Shown: one piece after another, positions 47,301 to 55,952 of the stretch
Numbering within the stretch: position 1 is the stretch's first letter
How the letters are laid out: each line of letters begins with the position of its first letter
Assembly: GCA_003241485.1 (NCBI GenBank)
Contig: QFQD01000011.1
Location: forward strand, 3,414-67,413
Direction of reading: 5' to 3'
Source: Ancylobacter novellus
Lineage (GTDB): Bacteria; Pseudomonadota; Alphaproteobacteria; Rhizobiales; Xanthobacteraceae
Length of the DNA stretch: 64,000 bases
Notes under the pieces: generated by a model
The model's database searches: none
What the model saw: only the letters and a program-made list of their open reading frames with translations
Told to the model about the DNA's origin: nothing
Program-made: the position numbers and the translations under genes

Positions 47301-47331
47301 AAAAAGGGCAGGCCGCAAGGCCTGCCCTTTT
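47301..47331 (-). terminator. Terminator of the rplM-rpsI operon
   Basis: AAAAGGGCAGGCC (47302-47314) and GGCCTGCCCTTTT (47319-47331) form a perfect 13-bp stem with a GCAA tetraloop and T-runs on either strand. It lies 23 bases beyond rpsI. Confidence 0.93.
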
Positions 47332-47354
47332 GTAAAGAGACCGGAACGGTCCGA

Positions 47355-47834
47355 TCAGCGCTTCGAGAACTGGAAGCTGCGGCGGGCCTTGGCCTTGCCG
47401 TACTTCTTGCGCTCGACCACGCGCGAATCGCGGGTCAGGAAGCCGCCCTTCTTCAGCGGGCCGCGCAGCTCGGGCTCGTAATAGGTGAGCGCACGCGAGA
47501 TGCCGTGACGCAGCGCGCCGGCCTGGCCGGAGAGGCCGCCGCCGGAGACGGTGCAGACCACGTCGTACTGGCCCGAGCGGGCCGCGGTGGCGAAAGGCTG
47601 CTCGATGATGAGGCGCAGCACCGGACGGGCGAAATAGGTCTCGAGCGAACGCTCGTTGACCACGATCTTGCCCGTGCCCGGACGCACCCACACGCGGGCG
47701 ACAGCGTTCTTGCGCTTGCCGGTGGCATAGGCGCGGCCCTGCTTGTCGAGCTTCTGGACGTGCTTGGGCGCCTCGGCGGCAGCCTGCGACTTCAGGGCCT
47801 CGAGCCCGTCGAGCGACTGGATGAGCTCAGCCAT
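47355..47834 (-). CDS. rpsI: 30S ribosomal protein S9
   Basis: A 159-residue ribosomal protein. The C-terminal 125 residues are the S9 core: [20 protein letters not shown] near residue 33, [35 protein letters not shown] near 93 (split motifs), and the C-terminal tail [17 protein letters not shown], which reaches the P site. The 30-residue N-terminal extension is common in alphaproteobacteria. It follows rplM by two bases. Confidence 0.98.
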   Translation of the reverse strand: MAELIQSLDGLEALKSQAAAEAPKHVQKLDKQGRAYATGKRKNAVARVWVRPGTGKIVVNERSLETYFARPVLRLIIEQPFATAARSGQYDVVCTVSGGGLSGQAGALRHGISRALTYYEPELRGPLKKGGFLTRDSRVVERKKYGKAKARRSFQFSKR

Positions 47835-47836
47835 GA

Positions 47837-48298
47837 TCAGATACCCACATTCTTGCGGTTGAGCGCAGCGACGTCGAGCACTTCAGGCTTCTGGGCCTCG
47901 TGCGGGTGGCTGGCGCCCTTGTAGACACGGAGATTGCCGAGAATCTTGCGGCCGAGCGGGCCACGGGCGAGCATGCGCTCCACGGCCTTCTCCACAACGC
48001 GCTCCGGGAAGCGGCCGTCGAGGATGAACTTCGCAGTCCGCTCCTTGATGCCACCGGGGAAGCCGGTGTGGTGGTAGTAGACCTTGGCGGCGCGCTTGTT
48101 GCCGGTCAGCACGACCTTCTCGGCGTTGATGACGACGACGTTGTCGCCGCAATCGACGTGAGGGGTGTAGCTCGGCTTGTGCTTGCCCTTCAGGCGGGTA
48201 GCGATCAGTGCCGCGAGACGGCCGACGACGAGGCCGGAAGCGTCGATCACGACCCACTTCTTTTCTACGTCGGCAGGTTTCGCCGAATAGGTGCTCAT
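47837..48298 (-). CDS. rplM: 50S ribosomal protein L13
   Basis: A 153-residue protein. [20 protein letters not shown] starts at about residue 11, followed by [21 protein letters not shown] near 50 (split) and the signature [21 protein letters not shown] near 110 (split). The start at 48298 ([11 protein letters not shown]) matches alphaproteobacterial L13; an ATG four codons upstream is possible. First gene of the rplM-rpsI operon. Confidence 0.98.
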   Translation of the reverse strand: MSTYSAKPADVEKKWVVIDASGLVVGRLAALIATRLKGKHKPSYTPHVDCGDNVVVINAEKVVLTGNKRAAKVYYHHTGFPGGIKERTAKFILDGRFPERVVEKAVERMLARGPLGRKILGNLRVYKGASHPHEAQKPEVLDVAALNRKNVGI

Positions 48299-48356
48299 GG
48301 GAATATCCATTACAAGGCGTGTGGGGCCTTTGCGGCCGCACTTCTTTCTGGCGCGG

Positions 48357-48385
48357 CTTCTAGCTCAAGCGGCGCACAACGTCAA
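48357..48385 (-). promoter_or_regulatory. Possible sigma-70 promoter of rplM-rpsI
   Basis: On the minus strand TTGACG (48380-48385) and TAGAAG (48357-48362) are 17 bases apart. The -35 is good and the -10 is weak. The predicted start would be about 50 bases before rplM. Confidence 0.4.
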
Positions 48386-48471
48386 TTCGACGTCGTCGGA
48401 ATAAGTCTTTATAAATCAAAAGGTTAGAAGATAGGTATTTTATTACCTCACCCTAACCCCCTCATTTCACG

Positions 48472-48918
48472 TCACACCGGTATCGAATAGGTGGTGACGG
48501 CGTGGGCGCAGAGCTCCTCGGCACCCGTGACCGCGAAGGGCTCCGCCCCGGCATGGGGTGCGCGCAGACCCACTTCACACACGGCAAGGCGCTTTCCAAG
48601 CTTCATAAGCCGGGCATCGGCGACCAGCAGCCCCGGCGGCGGCTTGCGCAGGAAATTGATCGAGAAATTGGTCGTCACCGCCAGCGGCACGGGCCCGATG
48701 GCCGCGAGAATGGCGGCATAGGCGGCGATGTCCGCCAGCCCCATCATGGAGGGGCCCGAGACCGTGTCGCCGGGGCGCAGATGTTCCTCGCTCGCTTCAA
48801 GCGTAAGGCTGACCCCGGCCGCCTCCACGCGCACGACGCGGTGTGGACGGTCAGGCCCGAAAGCCTGCGGAAACTCCGCAACCAGATAGGCCTGCAGGGC
48901 CTCGGCGTTCATCTGCAT
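48472..48918 (-). CDS. PaaI-family thioesterase (hotdog fold)
   Basis: A 148-residue protein of the hotdog thioesterase superfamily. RPGDTVSGPSMMGLADIAAYAAILAAIG near residue 60 carries the family Gly and Asp of the active-site helix (two adjoining stretches), and TTNFSINFLRKPPPGLLVADAR near 95 is the substrate-binding strand pair. It would hydrolyse acyl- or aryl-CoA esters; the substrate is unknown. Two starts are possible, 48918 with GGGAG at ten bases and 48912 six bases later. It lies apart from its neighbours and shows no operon link. Confidence 0.83.
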   Translation of the reverse strand: MQMNAEALQAYLVAEFPQAFGPDRPHRVVRVEAAGVSLTLEASEEHLRPGDTVSGPSMMGLADIAAYAAILAAIGPVPLAVTTNFSINFLRKPPPGLLVADARLMKLGKRLAVCEVGLRAPHAGAEPFAVTGAEELCAHAVTTYSIPV

Positions 48919-49051
48919 CTCTTGCGCTCTCCCGCACGCGATCTGGGCCGCCATTCAGGCGGACCTCGGCATCGCCTGCACGCCAATAGTTTTGATGCCA
49001 ACGCGCACCATATCTAATAGGTGAGCCAGCATGCTGCTTGCGGAGACGGTC

Positions 49052-49492
49052 ATGAATCATGACGACTATGATGACGCCACACTGGCGGAATGGTTGACGA
49101 AGGTGCGCAGCATCGCGGTGGTCGGGGCAAGCCCCAACCCCTCGCGGCCAAGCCACGGCGTGGCACGGTTTCTCGCACGTCAGGGTTACAGGGTTTTCCT
49201 GGTCAATCCGGGGCAGGACGGCCGCGAGCAGGACGGGCTGCGCTTCTACGGCGCCCTCGCCGATGTGCCGGAGCCGATCGACATGGTGGACGTGTTCCGC
49301 GCGCCCGAGCATCTCGCCTCGGTCGTCACGGAGGTGCTCGCGCTGTCGCCGCGCCCCAGGCTGATCTGGACCCAGCTCGGCGTACGCGATGACAAGGCCG
49401 CCGCTACCGCGGAGGCGGCCGGCGTCGCCGTCATTATGGATCGCTGCCCGGCAATCGAGATCCCGCGGCTTCGCCTGCCCCGCGTGGCGTAG
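49052..49492 (+). CDS. CoA-binding protein (YccU type)
   Basis: A 146-residue Rossmann-fold protein. VRSIAVVGASPNPSRPSHGVARFL near residue 18 is the dinucleotide/CoA-binding loop (split motif), GYRVFLVNPGQDG follows, and DMVDVFRAPEHLASVV and LIWTQLGVRDDKAA are conserved. The start at 49052 (MNHDDYDDATLAEWL) is preferred because GGAG lies six bases before it and relatives begin the same way; an upstream ATG at 49031 is less well placed. The family is related to one domain of succinyl-CoA synthetase, but its role is not known. Confidence 0.88.
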   Translation: MNHDDYDDATLAEWLTKVRSIAVVGASPNPSRPSHGVARFLARQGYRVFLVNPGQDGREQDGLRFYGALADVPEPIDMVDVFRAPEHLASVVTEVLALSPRPRLIWTQLGVRDDKAAATAEAAGVAVIMDRCPAIEIPRLRLPRVA

Positions 49493-49509
49493 GCAGCCGC
49501 GCCCGCGCC

Positions 49510-50091
49510 TCAGCTGTTGGGATAGCCGAGGCTCGGCTCAAGCCGCTCGAACGTCTCGTCCATCGCGTAGAAGGGAAGGAAGGGCAGGCTGATGTGGCCG
49601 AACAGCAGGGAAAGCTGCGTCTCTGCGGTGAACTCGTCGGCCTTCTTGACCACAGCGAGATAGATCGCCGAAGCGAGGCCCGTCCGGTCGACGCCGGAGC
49701 GGCAATGCACGAGAATCGGACGCGGCGCATCGGCAAGCGTCGCGAGATAGGTCTTCACCTGCTCGTCGGTCAGCTCGCGTCGGGCCGACCAGGTGAGATC
49801 CACCAGCCGCACGCCGTGCTCCTCGGCGATCTTGGCTTCCTCGCGATACCAGTGGGCATCTTCGGAAGGACCGCGAAGATTGATAATGGTGCGGATGCCG
49901 CGGGAGGCGATCAGATCCCGCAGCTGCTCCGCCGGCAGCGTCGCAGAACGATAGAGTTCGCCCTCGACCACGGTGTGCAGATTGCCATTGGCATAAGCCC
50001 AACCGGCGTAGACGCCCGCAGCGGCAAGGCCGACAAGGGCCAACAGGCCCGTCCGCCGCGCCCAGCGCCTCACAACTCCGCCCCTCACCAT
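49510..50091 (-). CDS. Membrane-anchored dual-specificity/tyrosine phosphatase-like protein
   Basis: A 193-residue protein with one N-terminal membrane anchor (TGLLALVGLAAAGVYAGWAY), probably leaving the catalytic part in the periplasm. The Cys-X5-Arg site is ILVHCRSGVDRTGLASAIYL near residue 130, preceded by the general-acid region and the stretch GIRTIINLRGPSED near 65. This resembles the DSP/PTEN-like (DUF-type) phosphatases of bacteria. The substrate could be a phosphotyrosine protein, a lipid or a phosphoinositide-like compound. It converges with the CoA-binding protein gene. Confidence 0.82.
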   Translation of the reverse strand: MVRGGVVRRWARRTGLLALVGLAAAGVYAGWAYANGNLHTVVEGELYRSATLPAEQLRDLIASRGIRTIINLRGPSEDAHWYREEAKIAEEHGVRLVDLTWSARRELTDEQVKTYLATLADAPRPILVHCRSGVDRTGLASAIYLAVVKKADEFTAETQLSLLFGHISLPFLPFYAMDETFERLEPSLGYPNS

Positions 50092-50311
50092 AGCCCCGCT
50101 CTCCCGAATACGAGCGAACCCTAGACGGCGAAGCTGACAGTACGCTTACAGAAGGCGGGACGAGCAACGACCAGAAACACACGGACATGCCCAACCATTA
50201 TTCACATGACAATTTCGGTGACTAATTATAATGCCATTCATATTGCGTTTTTAAGAGAAGCGGCGACACTGCCGCCCTATCGCATCGACGTACCGTCAGG
50301 AGGACGCCTAG

Positions 50312-51601
50312 ATGACCGACGCCGCCACTTCGCCCGGGTTCGCCACGCTTGCAGTCCACGCGGGCGCGCAGCCTGATCCGACCACCAAGGCCCGCGCCAC
50401 GCCGATCTACCAGACGACCTCTTTCGTGTTCGACGATGCCGACCACGCCGCCGCGCTGTTCGGGCTGAAGGCGTTCGGCAATATCTATACGCGCATCGGC
50501 AACCCCACCAACGCCGTGCTGGAGGAGCGCGTCGCCGCGCTGGAAGGTGGCACCGCCGCCCTTGCTGTCGCGTCCGGCCACGCCGCCCAGTTGCTCACCT
50601 TCCAGACGCTGCTGTCACCGGGCGACGAGTTCGTTGCCGCGCGCAAGCTCTATGGCGGCTCGGTGAACCAGTTCAACCACGCCTTCAAGAGCTTTGGCTG
50701 GAACGTGGTGTGGGCGGATTCCGACGACATCGCCTCGTTCGAGCGTGCCATTTCGCCGCGCACCAAGGCGATCTTCATCGAATCCATCGCCAATCCGGGC
50801 GGCATCGTCACAGACATCGCCGCCATCGCGAAGATCGCCAAGCGGGCCGGCGTGCCGCTGATCGTCGACAACACGCTGGCCACGCCCTACCTCATCCGCC
50901 CCTTCGAGCACGGCGCGGACATCGTCATCCACTCCCTGACGAAGTTCCTCGGCGGGCATGGCAATTCCATCGGCGGCATCATCGTCGACGGCGGCTCGTT
51001 CAACTGGCTGCGCGAGGGGCGCTACCCCTTCCTGTCGCAGCCGCGCCCGGAATATGAGGGGCTGGTCATCGGCGAGACCTTCGGCAATTTCGCCTTCGCC
51101 ATCGCCGCGCGCGTGCTGGGGCTGCGCGATCTCGGGCCGGCGCTGTCGCCGTTCAACGCCTTCCTTATCCTGACCGGCATCGAGACCCTGCCGCTGCGCA
51201 TGCAGCGCCACAGCGACAACGCACTGGCTGTCGCGAAATTCCTCTCGGACCATCCCAAGATCGAATGGGTCAGCTACCCCGGCCTGCCCGGCGACCGCTA
51301 TTACAACCTCGCCCAGCAGTACACGCCCAAGGGCGCGGGCGCGGTGTTCACCTTCGGGCTGAAGGGCGGCTACGAGGCCGGCGTCGCGCTCGTCTCCGGC
51401 GTGAAGCTGTTCTCGCACCTCGCCAATATCGGCGACACACGTTCGCTGGTCATCCACCCGGCCTCGACGACCCACCGGCAGCTAAACGACGAGCAGAAGA
51501 CGCTGGCCGGCGCCGGACCTGATGTGGTGCGGGTGTCGATCGGCATCGAGGACGCGGCCGACATCATTGCCGACCTCGATCAGGCGCTCGCGGGCGCCTG
51601 A
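50312..51601 (+). CDS. metY: O-acetylhomoserine aminocarboxypropyltransferase (sulfhydrylase)
   Basis: A 429-residue PLP enzyme of the Cys/Met metabolism family, making homocysteine from O-acetylhomoserine and sulfide. FATLAVHAGAQPDPTT is at residue 10, YTRIGNPTNAVLEERVAALEGG near 59 (split), SGHAAQLLTF near 88 and the PLP Lys211 in HSLTKFLGGHGNSIGG. The total length and the conserved TSF-region fit MetY better than cystathionine gamma-synthase. A GGAGG site precedes the ATG. The 220-base upstream region is AT-rich around 50200-50255, but a SAM-II riboswitch pattern was looked for and not seen. Confidence 0.93.
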   Translation: MTDAATSPGFATLAVHAGAQPDPTTKARATPIYQTTSFVFDDADHAAALFGLKAFGNIYTRIGNPTNAVLEERVAALEGGTAALAVASGHAAQLLTFQTLLSPGDEFVAARKLYGGSVNQFNHAFKSFGWNVVWADSDDIASFERAISPRTKAIFIESIANPGGIVTDIAAIAKIAKRAGVPLIVDNTLATPYLIRPFEHGADIVIHSLTKFLGGHGNSIGGIIVDGGSFNWLREGRYPFLSQPRPEYEGLVIGETFGNFAFAIAARVLGLRDLGPALSPFNAFLILTGIETLPLRMQRHSDNALAVAKFLSDHPKIEWVSYPGLPGDRYYNLAQQYTPKGAGAVFTFGLKGGYEAGVALVSGVKLFSHLANIGDTRSLVIHPASTTHRQLNDEQKTLAGAGPDVVRVSIGIEDAADIIADLDQALAGA

Positions 51602-51837
51602 TACCGCCGAATGATGTGGCGCGATTCTGCTCACTTCATGCCCGGCTTCGGTCAGCCGCGCGGATTGTGAATGAATTGTGCAGTGCGGCATGCGAGCCGC
51701 GCAGGGCTGGGATGCGGTATACTTCCTACCGAACAGGCAGAGTGTCGAATATATAGGCAGCAGATTGATTAACGGACGTGCAGCTACCGGGGATGCCCTG
51801 CGGCCGCGATCCGTTTCTAAACCTGATGGAGACTGAC

Positions 51838-51999
51838 ATGCTGCTTTGGGGCCTCGTTGCCAAGCAGATCCGCCGTTGGCAGGCGTACCGCCGCACTCTC
51901 GTTGAGCTCTCGCAGCTCGACGACCGCACTCTCGCCGACATCAACGTGTCGCGTGGCGAGATCACCAACGTGGCGCGTCGCGCCGCGGCTGCGGCCTGA
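51838..51999 (+). CDS. DUF1127 small protein (YjiS-like)
   Basis: A 53-residue basic protein matching the DUF1127 pattern: RRTLVELSQLDDRTLADINVSRGEI. Members are common in alphaproteobacteria; some bind RNA and affect phosphate or carbon control, or respond to stress. The start at 51838 (MLLWGLVAKQIRRW) is chosen for GGAG six bases upstream. It has its own strong terminator, so it is transcribed alone. Confidence 0.85.
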   Translation: MLLWGLVAKQIRRWQAYRRTLVELSQLDDRTLADINVSRGEITNVARRAAAAA

Positions 52000-52043
52000 T
52001 CTGCCTCTTCCCGGACCTCGCGTCCGCGATACTCAAATGTGGG

Positions 52044-52077
52044 CGGCCCTGGAATTTTCCAGGGCCGTTTCTTTTTT
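52044..52077 (+). terminator. Rho-independent terminator of the DUF1127 gene
   Basis: CGGCCCTGG (52044-52052) and CCAGGGCCG (52059-52067) form a perfect 9-bp stem with an AATTTT loop, followed by TTTCTTTTTT. It lies 44 bases beyond the stop. Confidence 0.95.
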
Positions 52078-52128
52078 GCCTGCGTTCCGTGCTAGAGGCG
52101 CGCGTCGGAAACGTTTGACGATCGGTCT

Positions 52129-53568
52129 ATGAACATCAACGACAAGCGCCCGGTTCACATCATCGGCGGTGGCCTCGCCGGCTCGGAAGCCGCGTGGCAG
52201 CTGGCGCGCCGCGGCATTCCCGTCGTGCTGCACGAGATGCGGCCCGAGCGCGGGACCGACGCCCACAAAACCGACAGCCTCGCCGAGCTGGTCTGCTCGA
52301 ATTCCTTCCGCTCGGACGACGCCACCTCCAACGCCGTCGGCGTGCTGCATGCGGAGATGCGCCTTCTCGGTTCGCTCATCATGGCCTGCGCCGACCGCCA
52401 CAAGCTCCCGGCCGGTGGCGCGCTCGCGGTCGATCGCGACGGCTTCGCCGCCGCCGTCACCGCCGCCATCGCCTCAAGGCCCGAGATCACCGTCCAGCGC
52501 GGCGAAATCGACGGCCTGCCGCCTTCCGCGTGGGATTCGGTGATTGTCGCCACCGGCCCCCTCACCTCTCCGGCGCTGGCCGAGGCGATCCGCAGCCGTA
52601 CCGACGAGACGGCGCTGGCCTTCTTCGATGCCATCGCGCCCATCGTGCATTTCGATTCCATCGACATGGACACCTGCTGGTTCCAGTCGCGCTACGACAA
52701 GGTCGGCCCCGGCGGCACGGGCGCGGACTACATCAACTGCCCGATGGACAAGGCGCAGTACGAGGCGTTCGTCGCCGCGCTGGTCGCCAGCGATACCGTG
52801 CCGTTCCGCGACTTCGAGGCCAAGGCCGCCGAGAACACGCCCTATTTCGATGGCTGCCTGCCGATCGAGGTCATGGCGGTGCGCGGCGTCGAAACCCTGC
52901 GCCATGGCCCGATGAAGCCCATGGGGCTGACCAACGCGCACAACCCGACCGTGAAGCCCTATGCGGTCGTCCAGCTGCGCCAGGACAATGCGCTCGGCAC
53001 GCTGTTCAACATGGTCGGCTTCCAGACCAAGACCCGCCATGCCGAGCAGGTCCGCCTTTTCCGCATGATACCGGGTCTGGAGAACGCGGAGTTCGCCCGG
53101 CTCGGCGGCCTCCACCGCAACACCTATCTCAACTCGCCAAAACTGCTCGATGCCACGCTGCGGCTGAAGGCGGAGCCGCGCCTGCGCTTCGCCGGCCAGA
53201 TCACCGGCTGCGAAGGCTATGTCGAGAGTTCGGCCATGGGTCTGCTCGCCGGCCTGTTCGCCGCCGCCGAGCGGCTGGGAACGCCGATGGCGCTGCCTCC
53301 AGCCACCACGGCTCATGGCGCGCTGCTCAACCACATCACCGGCGGCCATATCGAGACCGTCGAGGCCGGGCCGCGCTCCTTCCAGCCGATGAACATCAAT
53401 TTCGGCCTGTTTCCGCCGCTCGACTCCAATCCCACGCGCGATGCCGAGGGCAATCGCCTGCGCGGGACGCAGAAGACCGTCGCCAAGAAGCAGGTCATGG
53501 CCGCGCGCGCCCTGCGCGATCTGGAGCAATGGGCCTCCGGCGACGCCAATATAGGGGCCGCCGCGTGA
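52129..53568 (+). CDS. trmFO: tRNA m5U54 methyltransferase, folate-dependent (TrmFO)
   Basis: A 479-residue FAD protein that methylates U54 of tRNA with methylenetetrahydrofolate. The FAD-binding [21 protein letters not shown] lies at residue 9, [21 protein letters not shown] near 50 (split), [11 protein letters not shown] near 204, and [17 protein letters not shown] near 360 with the Cys and Gly of the active site. Length and motifs match the family. Its stop overlaps the GTG start of the kinase-like gene by four bases. Confidence 0.96.
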   Translation: MNINDKRPVHIIGGGLAGSEAAWQLARRGIPVVLHEMRPERGTDAHKTDSLAELVCSNSFRSDDATSNAVGVLHAEMRLLGSLIMACADRHKLPAGGALAVDRDGFAAAVTAAIASRPEITVQRGEIDGLPPSAWDSVIVATGPLTSPALAEAIRSRTDETALAFFDAIAPIVHFDSIDMDTCWFQSRYDKVGPGGTGADYINCPMDKAQYEAFVAALVASDTVPFRDFEAKAAENTPYFDGCLPIEVMAVRGVETLRHGPMKPMGLTNAHNPTVKPYAVVQLRQDNALGTLFNMVGFQTKTRHAEQVRLFRMIPGLENAEFARLGGLHRNTYLNSPKLLDATLRLKAEPRLRFAGQITGCEGYVESSAMGLLAGLFAAAERLGTPMALPPATTAHGALLNHITGGHIETVEAGPRSFQPMNINFGLFPPLDSNPTRDAEGNRLRGTQKTVAKKQVMAARALRDLEQWASGDANIGAAA

Positions 53569-54641
53569 GCAAGCCGCAGGACCAGGCGAGGAACGGCGTG
53601 TTCGAGCTCGACACCGTGCTCAAGCGCGACATCTTCTCGACCATCGAGCGCGGCATCTGGCGCGATGCCACGGGCGCGACCTTCCCCGCCGTGCGTCGGC
53701 GCTATGCGGACGTGAAATGGTGGGTGAAGCCACTGGCGCGCCATTTCGCCCGCCGCGAGGCGCGCGCGCTGCGCCGGGCCGAGGGCAGCGGACACACGGT
53801 GCCGGTCTATGCGCTGGAAGAAGGCTGGCTGGTGCGCGGCTTCGTCGACGGCATCCCGCTGCAGATCGCCCGTCCCTATGGCGACGTCGCCTTCTTCGCC
53901 TCCGCGCGCAAGGGACTGCGCGAGGTGCATCGCCGGCGCATTGCCCATAACGACCTCGCCAAGCCACAGAACTGGCTCTACGCCGCCGATGGGCGCGCCG
54001 TGCTGATGGATTTCCAGCTGGCGTTCTGCTTCAAGCGCCGCAGCAAGATCTTCCGCATCGCGGCCTATGAGGACATCCGCCACCTGCTCAAGCAGAAGCG
54101 CAGCTTCTGCCCGGAGGCGCTGACGCCCAGCGAGAAGCGCATTCTCGGCCGCAAGAGCCTGTTCAACCGCATCTGGATGAGCACCGGCAAGCGGGTCTAC
54201 AATTTCGTCACGCGCCGCCTGCTCAATTATCACGACACCGAAGGGCGAGGACCCCGCGCCATGGAGCAGGGTCCGCGCATCGCACAGGCGCTGAGCGAGG
54301 CGCCCGGCGTGCGCGCGGTGCATATCGCCGACTTCCCCACCGCCGGTCACAGCTTCGGCCTCTACGCCTTCGTCGAGGCCAGCGAGACCAGCGAGGACAT
54401 CCTGCGCGCGCATCTGGCCGCCACGGTGCCCGATATCCTGCCGCCCGAGCATCTGCAGATCGTCCCCGCCCTGCCGCGCGATGCGAGCGGCGAGGTACGC
54501 GACGATCTTCTGCGCCTCGTGGCCCTCAACCAGATCGACCAGATCGACCAGCTGCCGCGCACCGCCGACGAGCAGGCTGCGCTGGATGTCATCATAAGAG
54601 ACCGCCGCAATCTCAGCGACCGGGTGCGGCGCGGGATCTAG
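53565..54641 (+). CDS. Kinase-like protein fused to an AMP-binding C-terminal-like domain
   Basis: A 358-residue protein. Residues about 10-210 resemble a small Ser/Thr or RIO-like kinase: [15 protein letters not shown], then the catalytic loop [12 protein letters not shown] near residue 125 (Asp and Asn in place) and a DFQ in VLMDFQLAF instead of DFG. A glycine loop and clear ATP-binding Lys are hard to place. Residues about 240-330 look like the mobile C-terminal domain of acyl-CoA synthetases: [39 protein letters not shown] and [14 protein letters not shown], where the usual catalytic SGK is SGE. GTG start at 53565 behind AGGGG, coupled to trmFO. Function unknown. Confidence 0.75.
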   Translation: MSKPQDQARNGVFELDTVLKRDIFSTIERGIWRDATGATFPAVRRRYADVKWWVKPLARHFARREARALRRAEGSGHTVPVYALEEGWLVRGFVDGIPLQIARPYGDVAFFASARKGLREVHRRRIAHNDLAKPQNWLYAADGRAVLMDFQLAFCFKRRSKIFRIAAYEDIRHLLKQKRSFCPEALTPSEKRILGRKSLFNRIWMSTGKRVYNFVTRRLLNYHDTEGRGPRAMEQGPRIAQALSEAPGVRAVHIADFPTAGHSFGLYAFVEASETSEDILRAHLAATVPDILPPEHLQIVPALPRDASGEVRDDLLRLVALNQIDQIDQLPRTADEQAALDVIIRDRRNLSDRVRRGI

Positions 54642-54713
54642 GCGCGGCGTTCGACCTGCACCGACGTGCCGCATTGTTGGGTTGAAGCATACCGGCCAGC
54701 CTCAGGGTGGAAT

Positions 54714-55727
54714 ATGCGCTACTTCATTACCGGTACGGCCGGCTTCATCGGCTACCATCTGGCGCGCCGGCTGCTGGAGGAAGGCCATACCGTCGTCGGC
54801 TATGACGGCATGACCGCCTATTACAACCTGAAGCTCAAGGAAGCCCGGCACGCCGCTCTGGCACAGTTCCCCACCTTCACGCCCGTCATCGGCATGCTTG
54901 AGGACCGGGATTTGCTGGGCGAAGCCGCCCGGCGTGCCGCGCCCGAGATCATCGTCCATCTCGCCGCGCAGGCCGGGGTTCGCTACAGCCTGGAAAATCC
55001 GAAGGCCTATGTCGATTCCAACCTTGTCGGCTCCTGGAACGTGCTGGAACTGGCACGCGAGATCGGCGTGCGCCATCTCATGCTGGCCTCGACCTCGTCG
55101 ATCTATGGCGCCAATCCGGACATTCCCTTCCGCGAGACCGACCGCGCCGAGGAACCGCTGACCCTTTACGCCGCGAGCAAGAAGGGCATGGAGACGATGG
55201 GCCATGCCTATGCCCATCTCTATCGGGTGCCGACCACCTCGTTCCGCTTCTTCACGGTCTATGGCCCTTGGGGGCGCCCGGACATGGCGCTGTTCAAGTT
55301 CGTCGCCGCCATACTGGAAGAGCGCGAGATCGACATCTATGGCGAAGGCCGCATGAGCCGCGACTTCACCTATATCGATGACCTGATCGAAGCCATACTC
55401 CGCCTCGCGGCACGTCCCCCCGACGAATCCAACCGCGTCACCGCCCCGGCGGGGATCGACACGCTCTCGCCTCAGGGCCCCTATCGCGTCGTGAACATCG
55501 GCGGCGGCAATCCCGTCGGCCTGCTCGATTTCGTGGAGACCATCGAGCAGGTGCTGGGCCGGCCGGCCCTCCGGCGCATGCTGCCCATGCAGCCGGGCGA
55601 CGTGCCACGCACCTTCGCGAGCCCGGACTTGCTGGTTGCATTGACCGGTTATCGGCCGACAACCTCCCTCACAGAGGGCGTACGTGCCTTTGTCGAGTGG
55701 TACCTGGACGCCCGCAACTATCTCTAA
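54714..55727 (+). CDS. NAD-dependent epimerase, UDP-glucuronate 4-epimerase type
   Basis: A 337-residue SDR-superfamily enzyme. NAD-binding [21 protein letters not shown] is at residue 4 (split), the catalytic Tyr and Lys lie in [20 protein letters not shown] near 157, with Ser-Thr in ASTSSIYG, and [19 protein letters not shown] near 180. The RPDMA stretch is typical of UDP-glucuronate 4-epimerase (CapI/LpsL), giving UDP-galacturonate for polysaccharide. The start at 54714 has GGTGGA before it. It begins polysaccharide locus 2, 225 bases before the WcaJ-like gene. UDP-glucose 4-epimerase is a less likely alternative. Confidence 0.9.
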   Translation: MRYFITGTAGFIGYHLARRLLEEGHTVVGYDGMTAYYNLKLKEARHAALAQFPTFTPVIGMLEDRDLLGEAARRAAPEIIVHLAAQAGVRYSLENPKAYVDSNLVGSWNVLELAREIGVRHLMLASTSSIYGANPDIPFRETDRAEEPLTLYAASKKGMETMGHAYAHLYRVPTTSFRFFTVYGPWGRPDMALFKFVAAILEEREIDIYGEGRMSRDFTYIDDLIEAILRLAARPPDESNRVTAPAGIDTLSPQGPYRVVNIGGGNPVGLLDFVETIEQVLGRPALRRMLPMQPGDVPRTFASPDLLVALTGYRPTTSLTEGVRAFVEWYLDARNYL

Positions 55728-55752
55728 GGTCTTGTTAAGCCTGTCACGTAAG

Positions 55753-55785
55753 CCGGATGCCATTAAATCTATTGGCAATATCCGG
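55753..55785 (+). other. Imperfect stem-loop between epimerase and WcaJ-like genes
   Basis: CCGGAT-GCCA (55753-55762) can pair with TGGC-AAT-ATCCGG (55773-55785) leaving a three-base bulge. TTTT occurs at 55797, too far for a standard terminator. It may thin out read-through in locus 2. The rest of the 225-base gap shows no clear promoter. Confidence 0.35.
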
Positions 55786-55952
55786 ATGATAATCATGTTT
55801 TCCCGACGGCTCTTCAGTGTGCGGCGAATGCGGGGCGCCGATACTGACGTAGGCAGCATGCGGAAAACCATGGCACGAACAGTCCCATTTCCTTTGATAT
55901 GCACCGCGACGGCGCCCGCCTCGCGCGGCAGCGATGCTGCCGGGCTGCCTCT

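Noticed and set aside
50092..50311. A SAM-II riboswitch ahead of metY, as found in other alphaproteobacteria.
   Set aside because: I looked for the conserved pseudoknot elements and found none. The region is AT-rich but only small unrelated hairpins are visible.
52194..53564. A long frame that overlaps trmFO and continues into the kinase-like gene.
   Set aside because: The first 450 codons are the shifted reading of trmFO. The real gene begins at the GTG at 53565, overlapping the trmFO stop.
54532..54552. A short tandem repeat of CAGATCGAC in the kinase-like gene.
   Set aside because: It encodes Gln-Ile-Asp repeats in frame and is only two and a half units long, too small to treat as a repeat element.
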